Below are positions 1-15,100 of a DNA stretch of 64,000 nucleotides, one piece after another. The notes beneath the pieces were generated by a model. The model was not told the origin of the DNA. It saw only the letters and a program-made list of their open reading frames with translations, and ran no database searches. The position numbers and the translations under genes were made by a program. The stretch is from positions 8,283,690 to 8,347,689 of the forward strand of contig OZ038440.1 of the NCBI GenBank assembly GCA_964036275.1, in the 5' to 3' direction. How positions within the stretch are numbered: the stretch's first letter is position 1; the number at the start of each line of letters is the position of its first letter. Source of the stretch: Litoditis marina. Lineage: Eukaryota > Nematoda > Chromadorea > Rhabditida > Rhabditidae.

Positions 1-109
1 ATAAACTCTATAGCGAGAAATGAACCTTCCGTTCTAAACGACAAATGCTAAAAGGAATAGGGGAAAGTTTGGGTTGAGGCAATAGTTCGATTGCACTTGT
101 CCGGCTCAC

Positions 110-3100
110 CTCGTTGTTGGTGACCTTATCGTAGACGGTGAATAGCATCAGAAGGTACTCGTCCTCCACGTCGTCCGAATTCCTCACAGGGAACACCAAC
201 GCGTTCACCTGACACAACAGACGCATCAGCAGGGCGGGGATGTTCTGGAAAAGAAAGAAATAGCGATAATCGAGAAAGATGCCAGAATCATACTAATAGG
301 AAACTTTCACCACAGAAATTATCGTTGCGCACAATACTTTCGCGATCAACCGGCTGTTACCAATAGCTGTTGAAGTTGAAGTGAAAACTGCAAATTTATT
401 ATCCCAAAAAAAGTGTCAAATCCAAACTACTATCTGCCATCATTCCGATCCCATGTATGCCTACCTCATTGCTGATGAGGTGTACATGTGATGTGCCCTC
501 CACTCGTTCCGTCGACTCATCCTGTCGGGGTCGATATGGTCGAATAGGGGTGGAGAGGAGCTGGCGCAGGTTCACTATGGCACAGCGGAGACAGCCGCAG
601 GGCTGGTGCACCGAGGACGGTAGAGAGGGGTGGGGGACGACGGACAGACCCTACGAGGCGGTGTTCATCATAATATCAAAGATCAAGACTGGACAAAAAC
701 ACGATGTCTCAAAGTATAGTACAAGAGAATTCAGTGGTGAGCATTCAGAGAACGGTAAACCCAATCGCATTATTAGAACTAGGAGAGGCCTACTTCTTGC
801 GGTCCACTACATTCACCATCACCGCCAGGAAACCCAATTTGAAATAGAGCTCACTTTCATGATCTCCCTGATCACTTGCGCACGATTTTTCAGCTTCTGA
901 ATTGACTGCAGAATCTTTCTTCGCGCTCCTTGGGTGACCTGAACAAACAAAATGAGATCAGTACACAAGTGTTCTACCATTCTATTGGAAGATATGAAAA
1001 GAACAAAACAAAAAAAAGTTTCTTGAATTACTGGAGAAAAGTTATGAGTCGTTTTTTAGCTCGTTTCTATAAAAATGTAAACCAGAAACGTACATTTCGC
1101 CTCTCCAGTTGAGCTTCGGTCAGTCCGAGCATCTCGTCGTAACCCATTCCCTGGAACATGGCCGTGTACTTGTGCAGGCGCAATCCCTTCAACCAGGCCG
1201 GCACATCTGAAAATAGTAATTATATTTACATATCTCCATGTTTAATGTTTATTGCAAGTTCAAACTTACACCACTCAATGTAATTTTAATATCTTCACAA
1301 CCCCTTGCATTAGCAACCGCCTACCATTCATTTGTTATGCTCACCGCGTTGTGTGATTATGCACATGAATAACACAGCATGACATGGCTGCAAAAAGTCG
1401 TCGGTATGCCATTCTACTCAGACAAAACATGCACGATGACAGTACGCACATGACTAACGCGCACCGCGAGCCCAAACATACTATTCACTGGCTCCATCTT
1501 TCTACCAACCGCCTGAACCAGCCGCATTGAACGCCGCCAAAAGCTGGCACTCAAGCCGTTACACAACTTCAGTTCTCATGTGATGTGAAATGTCAAACTG
1601 TCAAAACCAGTTGTTGGGAAAAAACTCAACATTCGTCGTTTTAGCACACAAACACAGTAAAACCTCACAGTTTGAAGCAAATCAGTCCCTAACTGCTGCA
1701 CACGACTACAGTACATTACGCGCAAGCATAATAACACTAGATCAGGCTGTCATCGCTGAATAGAAATCTACGACGACCAGACACTGAGATCGTTGTCTAC
1801 CACCGCTCATTTCTCCTCTTTTTACAACTTGTTCCCCTCTGTTTCTACATATGTCTGGCGGCTGGGAGGAGTGATCATCGTTAAGGACAAAGACCCATTT
1901 ACAGATGACTACGTGTCGCGGTCCGGGCGGGCCGACGCGATATATACACCATATTATGGGAGTACACCCGAAATCCCCTAATGACCCAAAATAAGTCCTA
2001 AACCTCATAATCATGATGAATATCTCACTTCGTAAACCAAGTGAACAAGCTTCAAAGTGTTTTTAGCCTGATTTTTCCAAAGACTACCATTTTATAATCT
2101 CCCGCAAAAATATCCAAAAAGCACATTTCACACCAGTACATCAGTCTAGCTCTGCCACAATGACTTTTTCCAACGCAATACTTCTGAAGCTGGAAGAAAG
2201 GAGTTTTTCTTTCAATAAGAAACGGGCGCGCGGAGCCAATGTGTGGGAACGAGGATAACAACAAAGAACAGACGTATTTTCCTCACGCGCACAAAAAGTC
2301 CAGCTAGACGGAATAAAAACGAGAAGATTGCCGATGTTGTGATAGAAATTAATGGATCAGACAGATCAACTTATCCAGTGAACGGCGATTACTCTGATTG
2401 CGAATGTCATATGTAATGTTCTCTTTTCTTTTCCTATAATTCTCCAATCGCATTTGCCAAATCTCCAAAGTGGAAGATCACGTGTTTAATGGCGAACAGA
2501 TTATTCCATTCTATTTCCGATCTTTCCCACATTCCGATCAGACGGTACTTCAGCCGTCATAATTCAATCGTCAGCCAGATTGCTGAACGTAATGGTTAAA
2601 GAAGCGAGCAGACACGCGGCGCGGTGGTGAGCCATTTATTTCAGTGTGTAATCGACGAGCGACCGCCACCATCATCGTAAATTAACCAACTCTAAAGTGT
2701 AAATCAGCACAGCGCATAGAAACCGCTAATTATCGTATCAGCCGGGAGAGCGCGCGTCCACACACATAGTTGGGTCGTCCCGGGTCAGCCGAGTTTGCCC
2801 TCCAAACGACAAGTAGATTGATATATGAGCCTCAGAGGCATGCATATGCACAGGTGCATCAATCTATGATTATTGTGTCCCAAAAGAGACTAGTTAGAAT
2901 TACAAGCAATATACGCGAGTGATGAGCGTACACAAACGTCCCCACTGGCAACTTGTATTGTCAAGCTTGAAGATATATGACGTTACTACAAAATTGTAAA
3001 AAACCCATTGTATAAGATTAACTTTTCCTGAATTATCGTTACAAGGGCAGAACTTCCAATAGACCAATAGCCAAGAAACCAGACCTGTTCCGTACTTGAG

Positions 3101-6100
3101 CCAACAAATTGTATCTGGCCAGTGTTCAATTGAGCGCCACTTAATCGAATTAGCATTTCTGAGGGGCAATTGGTTGGATGAACACGACTTCCCAATGTCG
3201 TCTTCATGTGCAAACAATGTAATTCTTCTCGAGTCATCTTGTACAGTTAAAATTCCTAATATTTGACCTTAATTATCTAATTCGACTTTAATGACAATAC
3301 AGATCAACACCTCGAAACTGTTCTATTGCCAGCTAGCTGTATTCAGCTGAAAACCATCAGCTGACCCCCTTTCATCCGCCCTTCTTTCAATAGCGAGCGC
3401 TGCCAAAAGACTCGAGCAAACTGTTTTTATCATGCCGAAAAACCGGTCTCTGCGCTGAAGAAGTTTATTTTGCCCTCGTTTTTCAGTTGCCACGCAGGCA
3501 ACGAACGCATGACCCCAAAAAACTATCCGCTCCACATTCCTCGGCTCGACTTTCTTTGCAACGACACCAAAAAAGCAAGTGCTCTTTCTCGCGATTTCGT
3601 CTTGGAAATAACACGACGTCTGTCGAGTAAAGATAATCTTGTGCCTTTCCCCTTCACGTACAACAGCTAGCATCCCTGATCAAATCCGTTGGTTCAAGTG
3701 ATTGAATGCCGGAACTACGGAACATTTCGTAATGTAATTTGTCTGTGGGTATCAGTGTAGCAAAACATAAGTGTTTTCTCACTGGTGTTACACCAGACAT
3801 GCACTAGACAACCGCAAAAAGCAGCGGTCCACCGAATCGCAACATTGAGTGTGTCTATTTTTTTTGCGCCAGCTCCCGCGGCAACATCGCCCATAACTTG
3901 CACTTTCGCGCTAAAACAAACATGAGCAGGCCGGGGCACACGAAGGGCGATCACCTCTAAATGAGAACATGCTTTGCTGTTCTACTTTCCACTTAATTAG
4001 GCTCATTTGGAAGTAAAACAAACAAAGATGAGATGATTATCGAGTCTGATAATAGATATCAACTATTGTCCCACACTGATCCGACATTGAACGGCCGCTC
4101 TAACTGCGTCTTCAATAAATCAAGTCGATCTAGTAAAGTACCGATGCACTCAGGTGACCAAAAACGCACGTCAAGTGTGAAAAGACGCACTTTCTCTCTC
4201 TCGTTTTTCAAAGGGCTGTTGTAAACTCAACAGGCGACCACCAGTCGGCAATGTTGCGAACACCTCTCCAGCCGAGGCTTATTATATCAAGTGAATAACT
4301 AGCGCCCGGCGATTGGGACTAGAAACCCCAAACTCCCTCAGCCCCTCAAACAAAACTGAAAAACCAAAACACTTGGCTTCTAAACACTACGCATAATTCA
4401 CTGTACTGAATGTAATACATAATGCATAAACTCATTGCAACATGCACTTATGGTTCTTTGAAATTGAACATGTTGCGCACTTCACCAGCGGGAGCAAAGT
4501 GAGCCGCCTGCCACATATTTGCATGCGCGCCAGACAATCTCGTACCAGTCAGCCAAGAACATTACCATTGTGTGTGTCAAAAGGTAGAGATTTGGACCAC
4601 CCTCGCAGACAGTCGCATTTGCATATGAAACATTGAGATGCATGCCGACAGGCCGTGTGTTTTACGACCATCTCCGCTACCGTCTAATGGCCCCCCGTGT
4701 CCCGATGATACGGTTTGTGTGGGACGATAATTATGAATGATGCTTTCGCAGAGTGCGAAACTTCTCTTCATCTTTCTCTCTCTCGGGGAGCTATCGCAGA
4801 CTGCGATATTCAATACGTGGAACGTTAATTAACATAGAGTGCGCATTAGCATATCGCTCACGCGCACGTACCACGCAAGCTAGCCGACTCGTGGCAGAAA
4901 GCATCACTTCGCTTCAATGCGACTGTCTGGGAAGGTTGAGTCGTGATAGAGCACAAATCGTAACTAGACGAGTATGAGACATAATCCGTAACTTACCCAA
5001 ACCATGTGACACTACTAGTTATCTCTCCTATGTATCCAGTCTCGCATATTTCCTTCTCTCTAATTTATATTATTTGTATAACTATGTATTGCGATATAAA
5101 GACTGTCCTATCCACATTGTTATATTCTATAGACTCTATCATACTCACTATACATGTATTATCTGGGAGATCCTTCTATCGGGTCGAGATGTTGGTGAAC
5201 GTTAGTCAAGATATAGAGAATCATGAGCATTAGAGAAACCGTGTGGCAATGAGCATAAAGAGTGAATAGGGACTACACCCAGTTCCGAACAGTGGTGCAT
5301 CGGCTAATAAAGAATCCGGATCCGCAAGTCATCATCTCTACTTCATCCTTAACTCATGTTTTCTCTATTCGTTACTGATCCGTTGAGTAATCAAAAGCAC
5401 AGTCGTAATTGAACGTATATGAGCAGCTACAACGCGGTCAGGTGGGCCGAGAGAATATGTGATTTTGAAAAAAAAGCCGGGTACGGGTCCCGGTCGTAGG
5501 CATACATCTTCCTACGCGTTTGCATTGGAAATCGTCTATTCATGTACGTAGTGAGGGTGCATCATTTCGTACTATGTTTGTGATGAACGAGAATAGGCCC
5601 CTCGTCTGATCTTCTGCAAAACGTAGAGTCCCAGCAGGCGGAACTCGCACGAACTTGGGAAAGAGAAGTATCGTGGTCTGCAGCACAATGAGGAGAACTT
5701 GTGCATTAATTGAGTAGTACAGTAAACTGCTACTTCGGAGGAAACCCAAATTGTTTACGGCGGAAAGTTTTCCTACAAAGGGAGACAGCCAAACCTCATT
5801 GGTTTCCGTGCTATTGTAGCTCAACTCGTTACGTATAGTTTACAACATGCAATACATTTCCAACGTTATATTTCGATATAAACATTTCACTGAACATCGT
5901 TCACATTCGTAAAGTTGAAGATTTTGATAATCCATGTATATTGATCCCGATCAAGCTTCGATAGTGCAATTTCAATCGGATAGAAGTCAAATCGTATTTC
6001 ATAGTCATTGCGATGTAAAATTTAGGAGAACACTAACACTCGTTATTCACCGATTATCCGTACTACTTATTCCGTTTCAAACCATTCTCAGATTCATTAG

Positions 6101-9100
6101 ATGATGCATACTCGATTCTAGAACATGTCTACTCAGCCGTGCTATCTTTACCGTATATTAGTCGTTACGTTATGGAGAACTGCACACGTTTGTTCGTGTA
6201 CATGTAGCATGCAGCTTAAATATGAATATCAGCCATTCAAGAATGCGTATATAGCCAAGCAGCGAAACATTCAATTTTGACTATTCGTACATACGTGAGA
6301 CAACATGTATTCCTCTGCCGTCGTCCAGCAATATTCTCTACCGACTACCGACGATCGAACAAATCGGAGAAAATGGAATGATGAATGGGATCAGGTGCTG
6401 GAGAAACGACTAAACGCCACTCTGACCAAACTACAGGCGAATTCGACAGCCAGAAGGTATATCTTGCAAATATTATCTCATTCTCATCCATAATGTCATG
6501 TTCAGAATTATTCGTTTTTGAGCATAAACCAATGTACACACGTAAGTATTGCACATTGCGTTTTGAATTTAGTCGTAAACAAGTAGATAGCCATTTGGCC
6601 AAGTAGACATTTCACGTTCAAAAATAGTCAAGCCATTAATTTTCACTTTTGTTGGTTACATAAAGCCGTGGTTATTAGGAAAATGACATTTTTTGAAAAC
6701 GTAAGTAGATAACAACAGTTTGTTTGTTTGATTTTCGTTCTGTTCCAATACGTTCTCAGCCTTGTTTGAAAGAGCAGGTATCTCATAACAATTCGAATAA
6801 TCAATATTCGTTTCTAATGCGTTTTAGATTGATCATAATAACGATAGCCGCTACATAGTCTTACTATGAAGTGTACACAGTTGTTAAACAAGACGTAGAA
6901 AATGTTTTGGTGCATCCAACTGGAAAGTGGGAAAATTTTCTCCAATTTCGTTGTAACAAACTAAGTTCAAGTCGTGGTCGCAACATGATTTTGTGAACCG
7001 TGAACTTTTGTTCTCTGGCACGTAGTTAAGCATGTTAATATATGGTATATTGATCAGATCTATTAAGACATCATTCTGAGAAGTAGTCATGCTCATTCAC
7101 ATACATCGTACGTGAAGTGACTAACCGTTATGACGACTACACATTCCATCAAAATGCCGTAATAAAAAGTCGTGAAAACCGTAAATCGTGCAAAGTTCTG
7201 CAAAGGTTAGCGTAGAGAACTAATCTTATGTACTTGAAACGTTGCCCGTTTATCAAATCAAATTCAAGAAACGTTTGTTATCGTCAGCTCATCCATCCAT
7301 TAGAGTGGTCAGAATGTTATCTCGATCAACCACAGAAGATTATCTCGTTCATCGAATTCATCATTTTGAACCAGCCGCCAAACTCAGACGTTACCAAAGC
7401 TGGCACTATACAAGACGTGTTGAATATTTTCAACAGATCCGTCATATGATATGAGCACTAAGTTCTCGTGTTTATTAGAAAAAACATTTGTAGTCGTTCT
7501 CATGATCTCATCGAGAAAAGCGTAACGTGGTACCACTAACGCCTACTACACGCCATAACCGTGATTGTGAATAAACGTAATAATGAACGCCATTTTAGAC
7601 GTATGATAAACGATTTGCAGTGCATGCCCGGAAAGCCAGAAAGTGAGCACTTGTTGCCTGAAAACATAAGTTCTACATTGTCATGATGAGCACAATATCG
7701 TTATCGAATAATGCATGAGTCATCAATCATCAATGAACGCTCACTGTTTAGCCATACGATTCCGAATAACATGGTAGAAATCAGATATTTCATTGACCAG
7801 CCTTAAAGTAGTCAGGATATTATTTCGTTAAACCACCCATTATTTTCCAACCAGCCGGTAACTTGGACGTAACACAGAGAACTGAACAAGACGTATTGAG
7901 CACATTTACTAGATCCGTTCGACATCACCATATAATCGCTGTGCTCATCCGAGAAATAAAAACATATATAGTCGTTTTCATGACCCCATCAATGAATACG
8001 TTACCTGTTAGTTTTCGACGACTATTTCACGGTATAGCCGACAAAATAGACGTGATTATGTGCATCTTTACGAACGCATATTGAACGATTGATAAGTAAA
8101 TAGTCGTTTTCATGACCCCACCAAGAATTACATGGCGTGTTACTTTCTAACGACTTCTTCAAGCCATATCCAGTCAGTCAGCAACTAGACGTGAGTTAGA
8201 CCATGATGTCAAACGCCTAATGAAACGGGTTTATATTGTGAGCCGAGGTGATCAGTCTGAAAACATCTGAAATATTACGTCATGAAATCATATCGTTCTC
8301 AGTCAATAATCAGTCGCCTATGAATTAACATTGGTCAGTCAGAAAAACCGAAATCGTATTATAATCACTTCGAATCCATTCGGAACCGAAACTCGACACG
8401 TTCTGAAGCCCGGATGGAAGAAAAATAAGTACAGCTGGTAGAATCTACTGCAAAAATAAGTACAGCTGGTAGAATCTACTGCCAATGAGCTTCATACTGG
8501 AAGTGACAAGGACAATACAAAGAAGAATCGGACAATCAACAACTGTCTACAAGAAGACTCCATCGATCAATTTTTGTTTCCTCGTCTACCTCTCTAACAT
8601 CTATCTATTGTGTATGTTCTGCTTATTTCTGTGCTAGGAGTGTGTCAATCCCAACGTAGACAGCCGTTAAAGTCGTAACAAATGTTATCTGCCATTGGAT
8701 GAAACAGAAGCTTTGTGCAGTTTGAAGTTGTCCGGCAATCGTTTCTTAGTTCCCACGCCAATCGTGGAGGTCAAACCGCACGTTGCTGTTTGGCTTGCTT
8801 CAACTCGTTATCACGTTACCGGACTTCTTTTTCTGTTTTTCTAAGCTGGGGAGCTTTCGCAGAGTGCGAAACTTCTCTTCATCTTTCTCTCTCTCGGGGA
8901 GCTATCGCAGACTGCGATATTCAATACGTGGAACGTTAATTAACATAGAGTGCGCATTAGCATATCGCTCACGCGCACGTACCACGCAAGCTAGCCGACT
9001 CGTGGCAGAAAGCATCACTTCGCTTCAATGCGACTGTCTGGGAAGGTTGAGTCGTGATAGAGCACAAATCGTAACTAGACGAGTATGAGACATAATCCGT

Positions 9101-12100
9101 AACTTACCCAAACCATGTGACACTACTAGTTATCTCTCCTATGTATCCAGTCTCGCATATTTCCTTCTCTCTAATTTATATTATTTGTATAACTATGTAT
9201 TGCGATATAAAGACTGTCCTATCCACATTGTTATATTCTATAGACTCTATCATACTCACTATACATGTATTATCTGGGAGATCCTTCTATCGGGTCGAGA
9301 TGTTGGTGAACGTTAGTCAAGATATAGAGAATCATGAGCATTAGAGAAACCGTGTGGCAATGAGCATAAAGAGTGAATAGGAACTACACCCAGTTCCGAA
9401 CAGATGCCCACAGACGGGGATGTGAAACAAGGTTACATCTAGTACGCACGACTTAGATCATAGATACTTCTGTAGTTTTAGTCACGAGCGTGGCTTTTCC
9501 ATACAGTGTTCATTATAAAGACTACTTTCCAAAAACAGAAACAAAAACGTTTTCGTCTTCGCTTGAGTACTTCCATTCTCAGAGTCGGATACACAGCGCT
9601 CTAGCTGCATTCTGAGATGGCCCTTTTTGCAGCTTTCCAAGTGCACGATGGGCTGATGCCGACTATACCCAGGTTGCGACCACCTTCCATGTGATGGATG
9701 ACTGTCTGAGTCTGTCTGACTGTGCGCCCAGTACAAGAGATGAGAAGAGAAACGAGACCCAACCGTACATACACATCATATATAGATAGCATCTGCGCGA
9801 CGCGCTTATCATGCCAGACATCGCCCAGTTAGAACAACTATTCACACCTAAGCCACCGGATTGCAACAACACTTCTAAAAGACGCACTAAATCCACATTC
9901 CTCGAAACGATCACTCTAGTTGGACTTTGGTACTGGGATGAAACTGCATGAAAAACGAAACTATTAAAGTTTTCTCAACTAACTATTCTCAACTAACTAA
10001 AAAAACTATTGTCTCAATCAAGTACGATAGTTATCACATAACGCTGATCCTCTTGAATCTCGCATTTGGTATCGCCAAAAGGCAGTCTTAACTCACGTGT
10101 TTGTTAGCTTGTATGATTATCCTTGTGGAAACTAAAACTCCCATTACGGGATCATAATTGAAAATGTGCCGTTTTTACCCCGAACCAAAAATACTATCCC
10201 CCAGCTTGCCCAGCTACCAAGAATAGGCATAGATATGTGTAAAATTACAACGCATAAGGTATGAGACCGTAAACGCCGCTACATACGAGATAATTAATTA
10301 CTCTGTCGATAAGCAACGCGCACCTATACAATGACACTATCGGCGACAATCTAATACCCCCAAATGGCTAAAAACGAACACTTTCTCACTTTGGACAGGG
10401 GAAAAAACTCTTCCGCAACATTTTCCAGAAAGCTATTAAATTTGATCCACTAAACTCAGTTTTGTTATGAAATGTTAACTTTAATATCAATTATGATAAC
10501 TATCATACTATATTTATATTGTCCTGGGTCGAACTTTGAACCCAACTAATCACAATCAGCGCAACTCGGGATACCCGGCGAACACCGATTCGCAACAGTA
10601 GACAGCGGTCGCTACTTCAAACACTTGAGACACACGGGGGACCTAGTCCCATGTACAGAGCAGAGATAGCGATAAGATAGCAACTCGCAATGTTGCGATA
10701 CGCACTCTCTATATGCCATGCCAAGTCCACCCAACCAAACCAACAACACACAATCATGTACTAGAGGGTCGCTCCCCTTATCATATTAGTCTGGGATGAG
10801 CCGACTCGGAAAAAACTACCGAAAAAAACCACCTTTCACGGGGGAGAAACCGTCAACATACAGTAATGTTCATGCTTCTAGAAAGCTTCTCACTACTTTC
10901 CCCTACCCTCACAATTTTCGCGTTATAACCACACACAGGAAATGTTTCGCCTAAGAAAACACAGAAGAAAGACAAAACATAGACATTGACCCCTAACTGA
11001 CCTTTCATTCCCGGTTGGAACGTGACGGTAGGCTGACTGCTGTGTGCAGGCGGCATGTCGAGCATCTGCAGCCTGGTACAGGATGGCTGACGGTAGATCA
11101 TGTTCAGAGGCACAACCTCATCAGGGTACGAATCCTAGAGAAACGCTGATAAAATGTGAATCATGAGCAATAGTCAACTATCTCACCTCGTGTTTTGTTC
11201 AAGAAAGAATACCAATAATATAAACTTATTTTTTTCGAAAGTTCATCCTTAGCTTGTAAAGTATTCAAAATAATATGATTTAACACATACAAAGAACGTA
11301 GACCTTCTTATGCATATAAATTAACCGCGAGTAGTTCCCAATTCAAACTTCATTTGGGCGCCAAAGAGTATCGACTACAGGTGGTACACATGCGCAAGAG
11401 AGCGGCTAGATACTTACAGCTGGTGAGGAGAGTGGATAGTACAGAGAACGACGCTGTTTATGGGAAGACATTGACAAAATGGCAAAAATAACCAATTCTA
11501 TGAACTAGACAGGAACAATGAAGAAGTCAAATTTTCCGAGTTTACTCCGTATGCCTGTATAGCAGTAAGTTTCCACCAACACGTACCAGAAACGATTAAT
11601 TTCGAACCAAAACTAACAGAAAACTGAGGCGAAAGCGTCATTCTTGAGGGAGCAGCCACCAGACTGCCACCGTAACTCATTCGACCAAACTGCATAACTG
11701 TAGTAGATGATGTCGGTCGATTCATGCGCTCATCTGAAAATAAAGAAACTTATTTTTTTCTATTTTTTGTAAAATAAAAAATATTGCGCTGTTAAACAAC
11801 AATATGAATACACCAGATAGCAGCCAAATTAGAGCCACTTGAGAGTGGATTTACATGAGCATGTGGGTTAATGTGTCGAAATGTGATTGCGCAAGCGAAG
11901 AATATTCAATGACACTCTTGGCTAGCGTATTATGGTAATCAGAAACTATTCCTTCGCTTGTGGTGTGTGAGGATATACAAAGAGAAAGAAAGATGGTGTG
12001 AGAACGAGAAATAGAGAGAGAGAGAGGCGTGCTTTCAACAAAGTCTGGCACAAACAAAAGAGCTGAGAAAATCAGGAAAACAACAACTAGAGTGCAAGAT

Positions 12101-15100
12101 ACAGTACACGATGTTTTCCGTTCTTATAGGGAAAAGTGTATGGGGTAAGCTAATAAATATCGTTTTCCACCCTGAAAAGGTATCGACAGCAACTATTGAA
12201 AATCACCCCAATCGTTACTTATAACTTATAACCTTTACGAGCATACACGGGACAGCAACAAAACAAAACATCAGCAAACGGAAAGAGAGTGAAAAGAGGG
12301 AGAGAGAGCCAGACAGTGGGAGAGAGCAGAGAAACAGAGAGAGGAGATATTTCAAATGAAACGGGCGAACGGCCATTATAGATGTGGTCGTAGAAAAACG
12401 ACTGGCGTATCCGCTCGATCCTATTCAATAAATGACCTAACGACGGTCACTAGCAGAGCACATCCTAATTGTTTGCTACTACTAATACCCAAGCCAATTC
12501 GAAGAGAAACTAGAAAACTAGTTATTGTACAAGATTAAATATGCTTGTATCTTGTATCAATAAACCAATTGTAAATACAGCGTAATTTCTACATAGAATT
12601 TATATATTCGATTAGCATAGATAGTTGACATGGATGAGAGTTGATTCAAGTTCAAATGTGTCTGTGATGATAAAAAATATACAATAGACTCCGAAACCTC
12701 AACTTCGATGTCTAAAACCGGGAAAAATCACGAAACAACTTGAAGAGACTACCAAACCATATTCCGAACAGTGTAGAATATTGAATAAAGACTATCGGAA
12801 TAGGAAACAGGCCCAGATGTTAGAGAGCGGCTTGTCACTTGGCTATAGAGCCCCCTATATAGAGGTCGATTGACTTTCGAGATAATCGTGTGCCATATCC
12901 ACTACTCCCCTGTACAGCTAGGGCGGCATCCTCTCTGAAGAGGGGAGATGATATGAGGGGAGAGCACGCAAAAAAGGTGCAAATTGCGCACATAATCAAC
13001 CTTGAGACCGGCGGACACAACACATGCAGCCCATATCTAATACAAATTAGATAGACGCCAAAAGAGAAGCCGCTAGGGCGATAAAAAGGTTGAGCGGACC
13101 GATACCGGAATGGTTTTTTTTCTGTTTTTTCAATGGAGGAATTCATAATAAAGTATATATCAGGCTAGTACATTTGTGAAGTATTCAAAAAAAGAACTAA
13201 TGATTCGTAGAGCTTCCGGACATCATAAATTACAGGTTTTACGATTTGCATTGCCACGAGGAAACTCTAAATATCCGAGATGTACAGGCTACAACCTCAA
13301 ACTCTGGTTAGACAGGCAATTAATAATCCGATCAAATAAAAGGTTGGAAGGTCGAAGAGAGATCAGAAAAAAATGCCATTGCAAACTGTAATCGAATACG
13401 TTCGAACGATTCGCATTAGAGCCTGCGCAATTGCGTAACGGACTGCAGGAAGCGTATCTGATTACATTATAATCTGGACAGTACAAAGACGGAAGATGCA
13501 AATAATAGTTGAACAGAAAAAATAATATTACATAATACTTTTATGAAAACTGTTATTTCGTCTTTTTCCATTTCCGAACTTCACTCGTATGCGATCTAAT
13601 CTAAAGTCACGTAAACGTGGGCAACACATAAGAACCTCAGAACGCGCTATTATGAAGTGCACATTTGCTGTCTTCATGTATTTGTAATATATGGGCGCAT
13701 GGTTATCTTGTTCACGTTTGATTAGATCATATGAAGGTGGGTATCCATATAAACACAACACGATGCTGATGATGATTACCTGCCCCCCTGAGAACACAGG
13801 GGACGACGGTAAACAGATAGACAGACGAAAAATAGTTGCAGTGTGGAGCTCCAGACAGGCCACGCCCCCCTCCACACTGCCTGTGCTTGTGCTGAGACAG
13901 CGGTTGTTGGGAAGCGAAAGCGCCGGCGCGATAAAAGTGCAACCGAGAGGCGGGGCGTCGGTTACGCGCAACCCGTGCAACCACTACGCGCACCCCGCAC
14001 GCGCTTTAGTTTGCAATGTTTGCATTGCGCATGCGCTGCACTGAGCGAGAGATCGACGAAAACCACCACCACAACAACAAATCCGAGAGAGCAGAGCAGA
14101 GCAAGATACTTCATACTTCTAATTCTATTTCATCTAAAGACTATGGCATTGGGGTACATGTTGTTTGCAGGATTGCAGGTTATGCAAGCGGCAAAAACAA
14201 AACCGACTGCTACAATCGCCAACAACACGAACGGGATTTCTAGACAGATTCATTATTTGCTCCAAAAATTAGATTACTAAAAACTATGTGCTATGTCTGT
14301 GTCACACCTGACACCCCGACACATCCAGGCAGATCGAGCTCGTTGTTTTTTCTCGGTTTACACAGCACTGGCCTGGATAAAAATGAAATTATTCAGCTGT
14401 ACTCAGTCATATCCCAAGTTACTGTGATATTAGAATGAAATCGAATCGAAAGAAAAACCCGATACTTGCACTTATGTTCTTATCTTATGACATTTAGTTG
14501 CCACTGTATTGCAGTTTGCAAACTGCGAATAACAAATTTGTCTTAACACAGCTACCACAGTACACCGCTGAAGAGCAAAGTAAAGACTCGGAAACCTATG
14601 AGTGCAGAATATCCACCCTGCAAAGATGCACGCAAATAAAGAATACACATGCATAGTGCACTCCACTGCATGCGTTCACAACGATGTATTACGCAAGAAA
14701 CGGTAGGAAACAATCATATCACTTTTATCACGCGCTAATGAAAAACCGTGTGTTTTCGTTTTCGCTTACGCCATGTGATTTCCGTTCAAAAAAAACATAG
14801 ACAGAGCACACTCTCATCTCGCTCTCGCCAATCGCTGGCGACAAAAACAGTCTGGCTTCTTCCCAGACAAACAAACAAATAGCAGTTTTGCTGCTGCGAT
14901 TGCAATCAAAACAACAAGCGTGTTGACTTCTTAACTGCCTAATAATAAAATAACAGTAGTGCGCACCATCTTTGAAGCTCTCGAGGCCAACAAAATGGGC
15001 AGCTGTGAATAAATCAGTACAAAAACAAATACATTGTCGACCAAGTTGTAATCGTAAACGTGAACCTACACGACATCTAGGACTAGGAGCGGTTATTCCC

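Larger units (their letters stand above)
4743..9402 (+). mobile_element. Non-autonomous LTR retrotransposon (LARD-like), complete, in a Smaug-gene intron
   Basis: Two 549-bp direct repeats, 4743-5291 and 8854-9402, differ at one base near 5271/9382. A four-base GATG occurs just outside both ends (4739-4742 and 9403-9406) and reads as a target-site duplication. Just after the left LTR comes GTGGTGCATCGGC, whose TGG fits the start of a tRNA primer-binding site. Just before the right LTR is the short purine run GGGGAG. These give a plus orientation, antisense to the host gene. The 3.56 kb interior has no frame above about 95 codons and no recognisable gag, protease, RT or integrase. LTR ends are CT...CA rather than TG...CA, so the superfamily is uncertain. 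Near-identical LTRs mean a recent insertion, so loss of coding by slow decay is unlikely. A template moved by another element's enzymes is the better reading. Confidence 0.82.

Noticed and set aside
4753..5233. Frames in the LTRs (also repeated at 8783-9344)
   Set aside because: Identical in both LTRs, Ser/Arg-rich by composition, and with no retroviral or other domain.
6305..8084. Frames of 60-85 codons inside the LTR element as remnants of gag/pol
   Set aside because: No RT, integrase, protease or nucleocapsid zinc-knuckle motif is visible in any frame.
8360..8380. TTCGAATCC string resembling a tRNA T-loop
   Set aside because: No matching A box, acceptor stem or anticodon arm within reach on either strand.
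8401..8490. Direct repeat considered as a CRISPR-like unit
   Set aside because: Two adjacent 31-bp copies with no spacer: a simple tandem duplication in a eukaryotic intron.
13528..14280. Several overlapping frames of 88-150 codons on both strands
   Set aside because: They coincide with a GC-rich patch where stops are rare. The translations are low in recognisable structure and lie within an intron of the Smaug-type gene.
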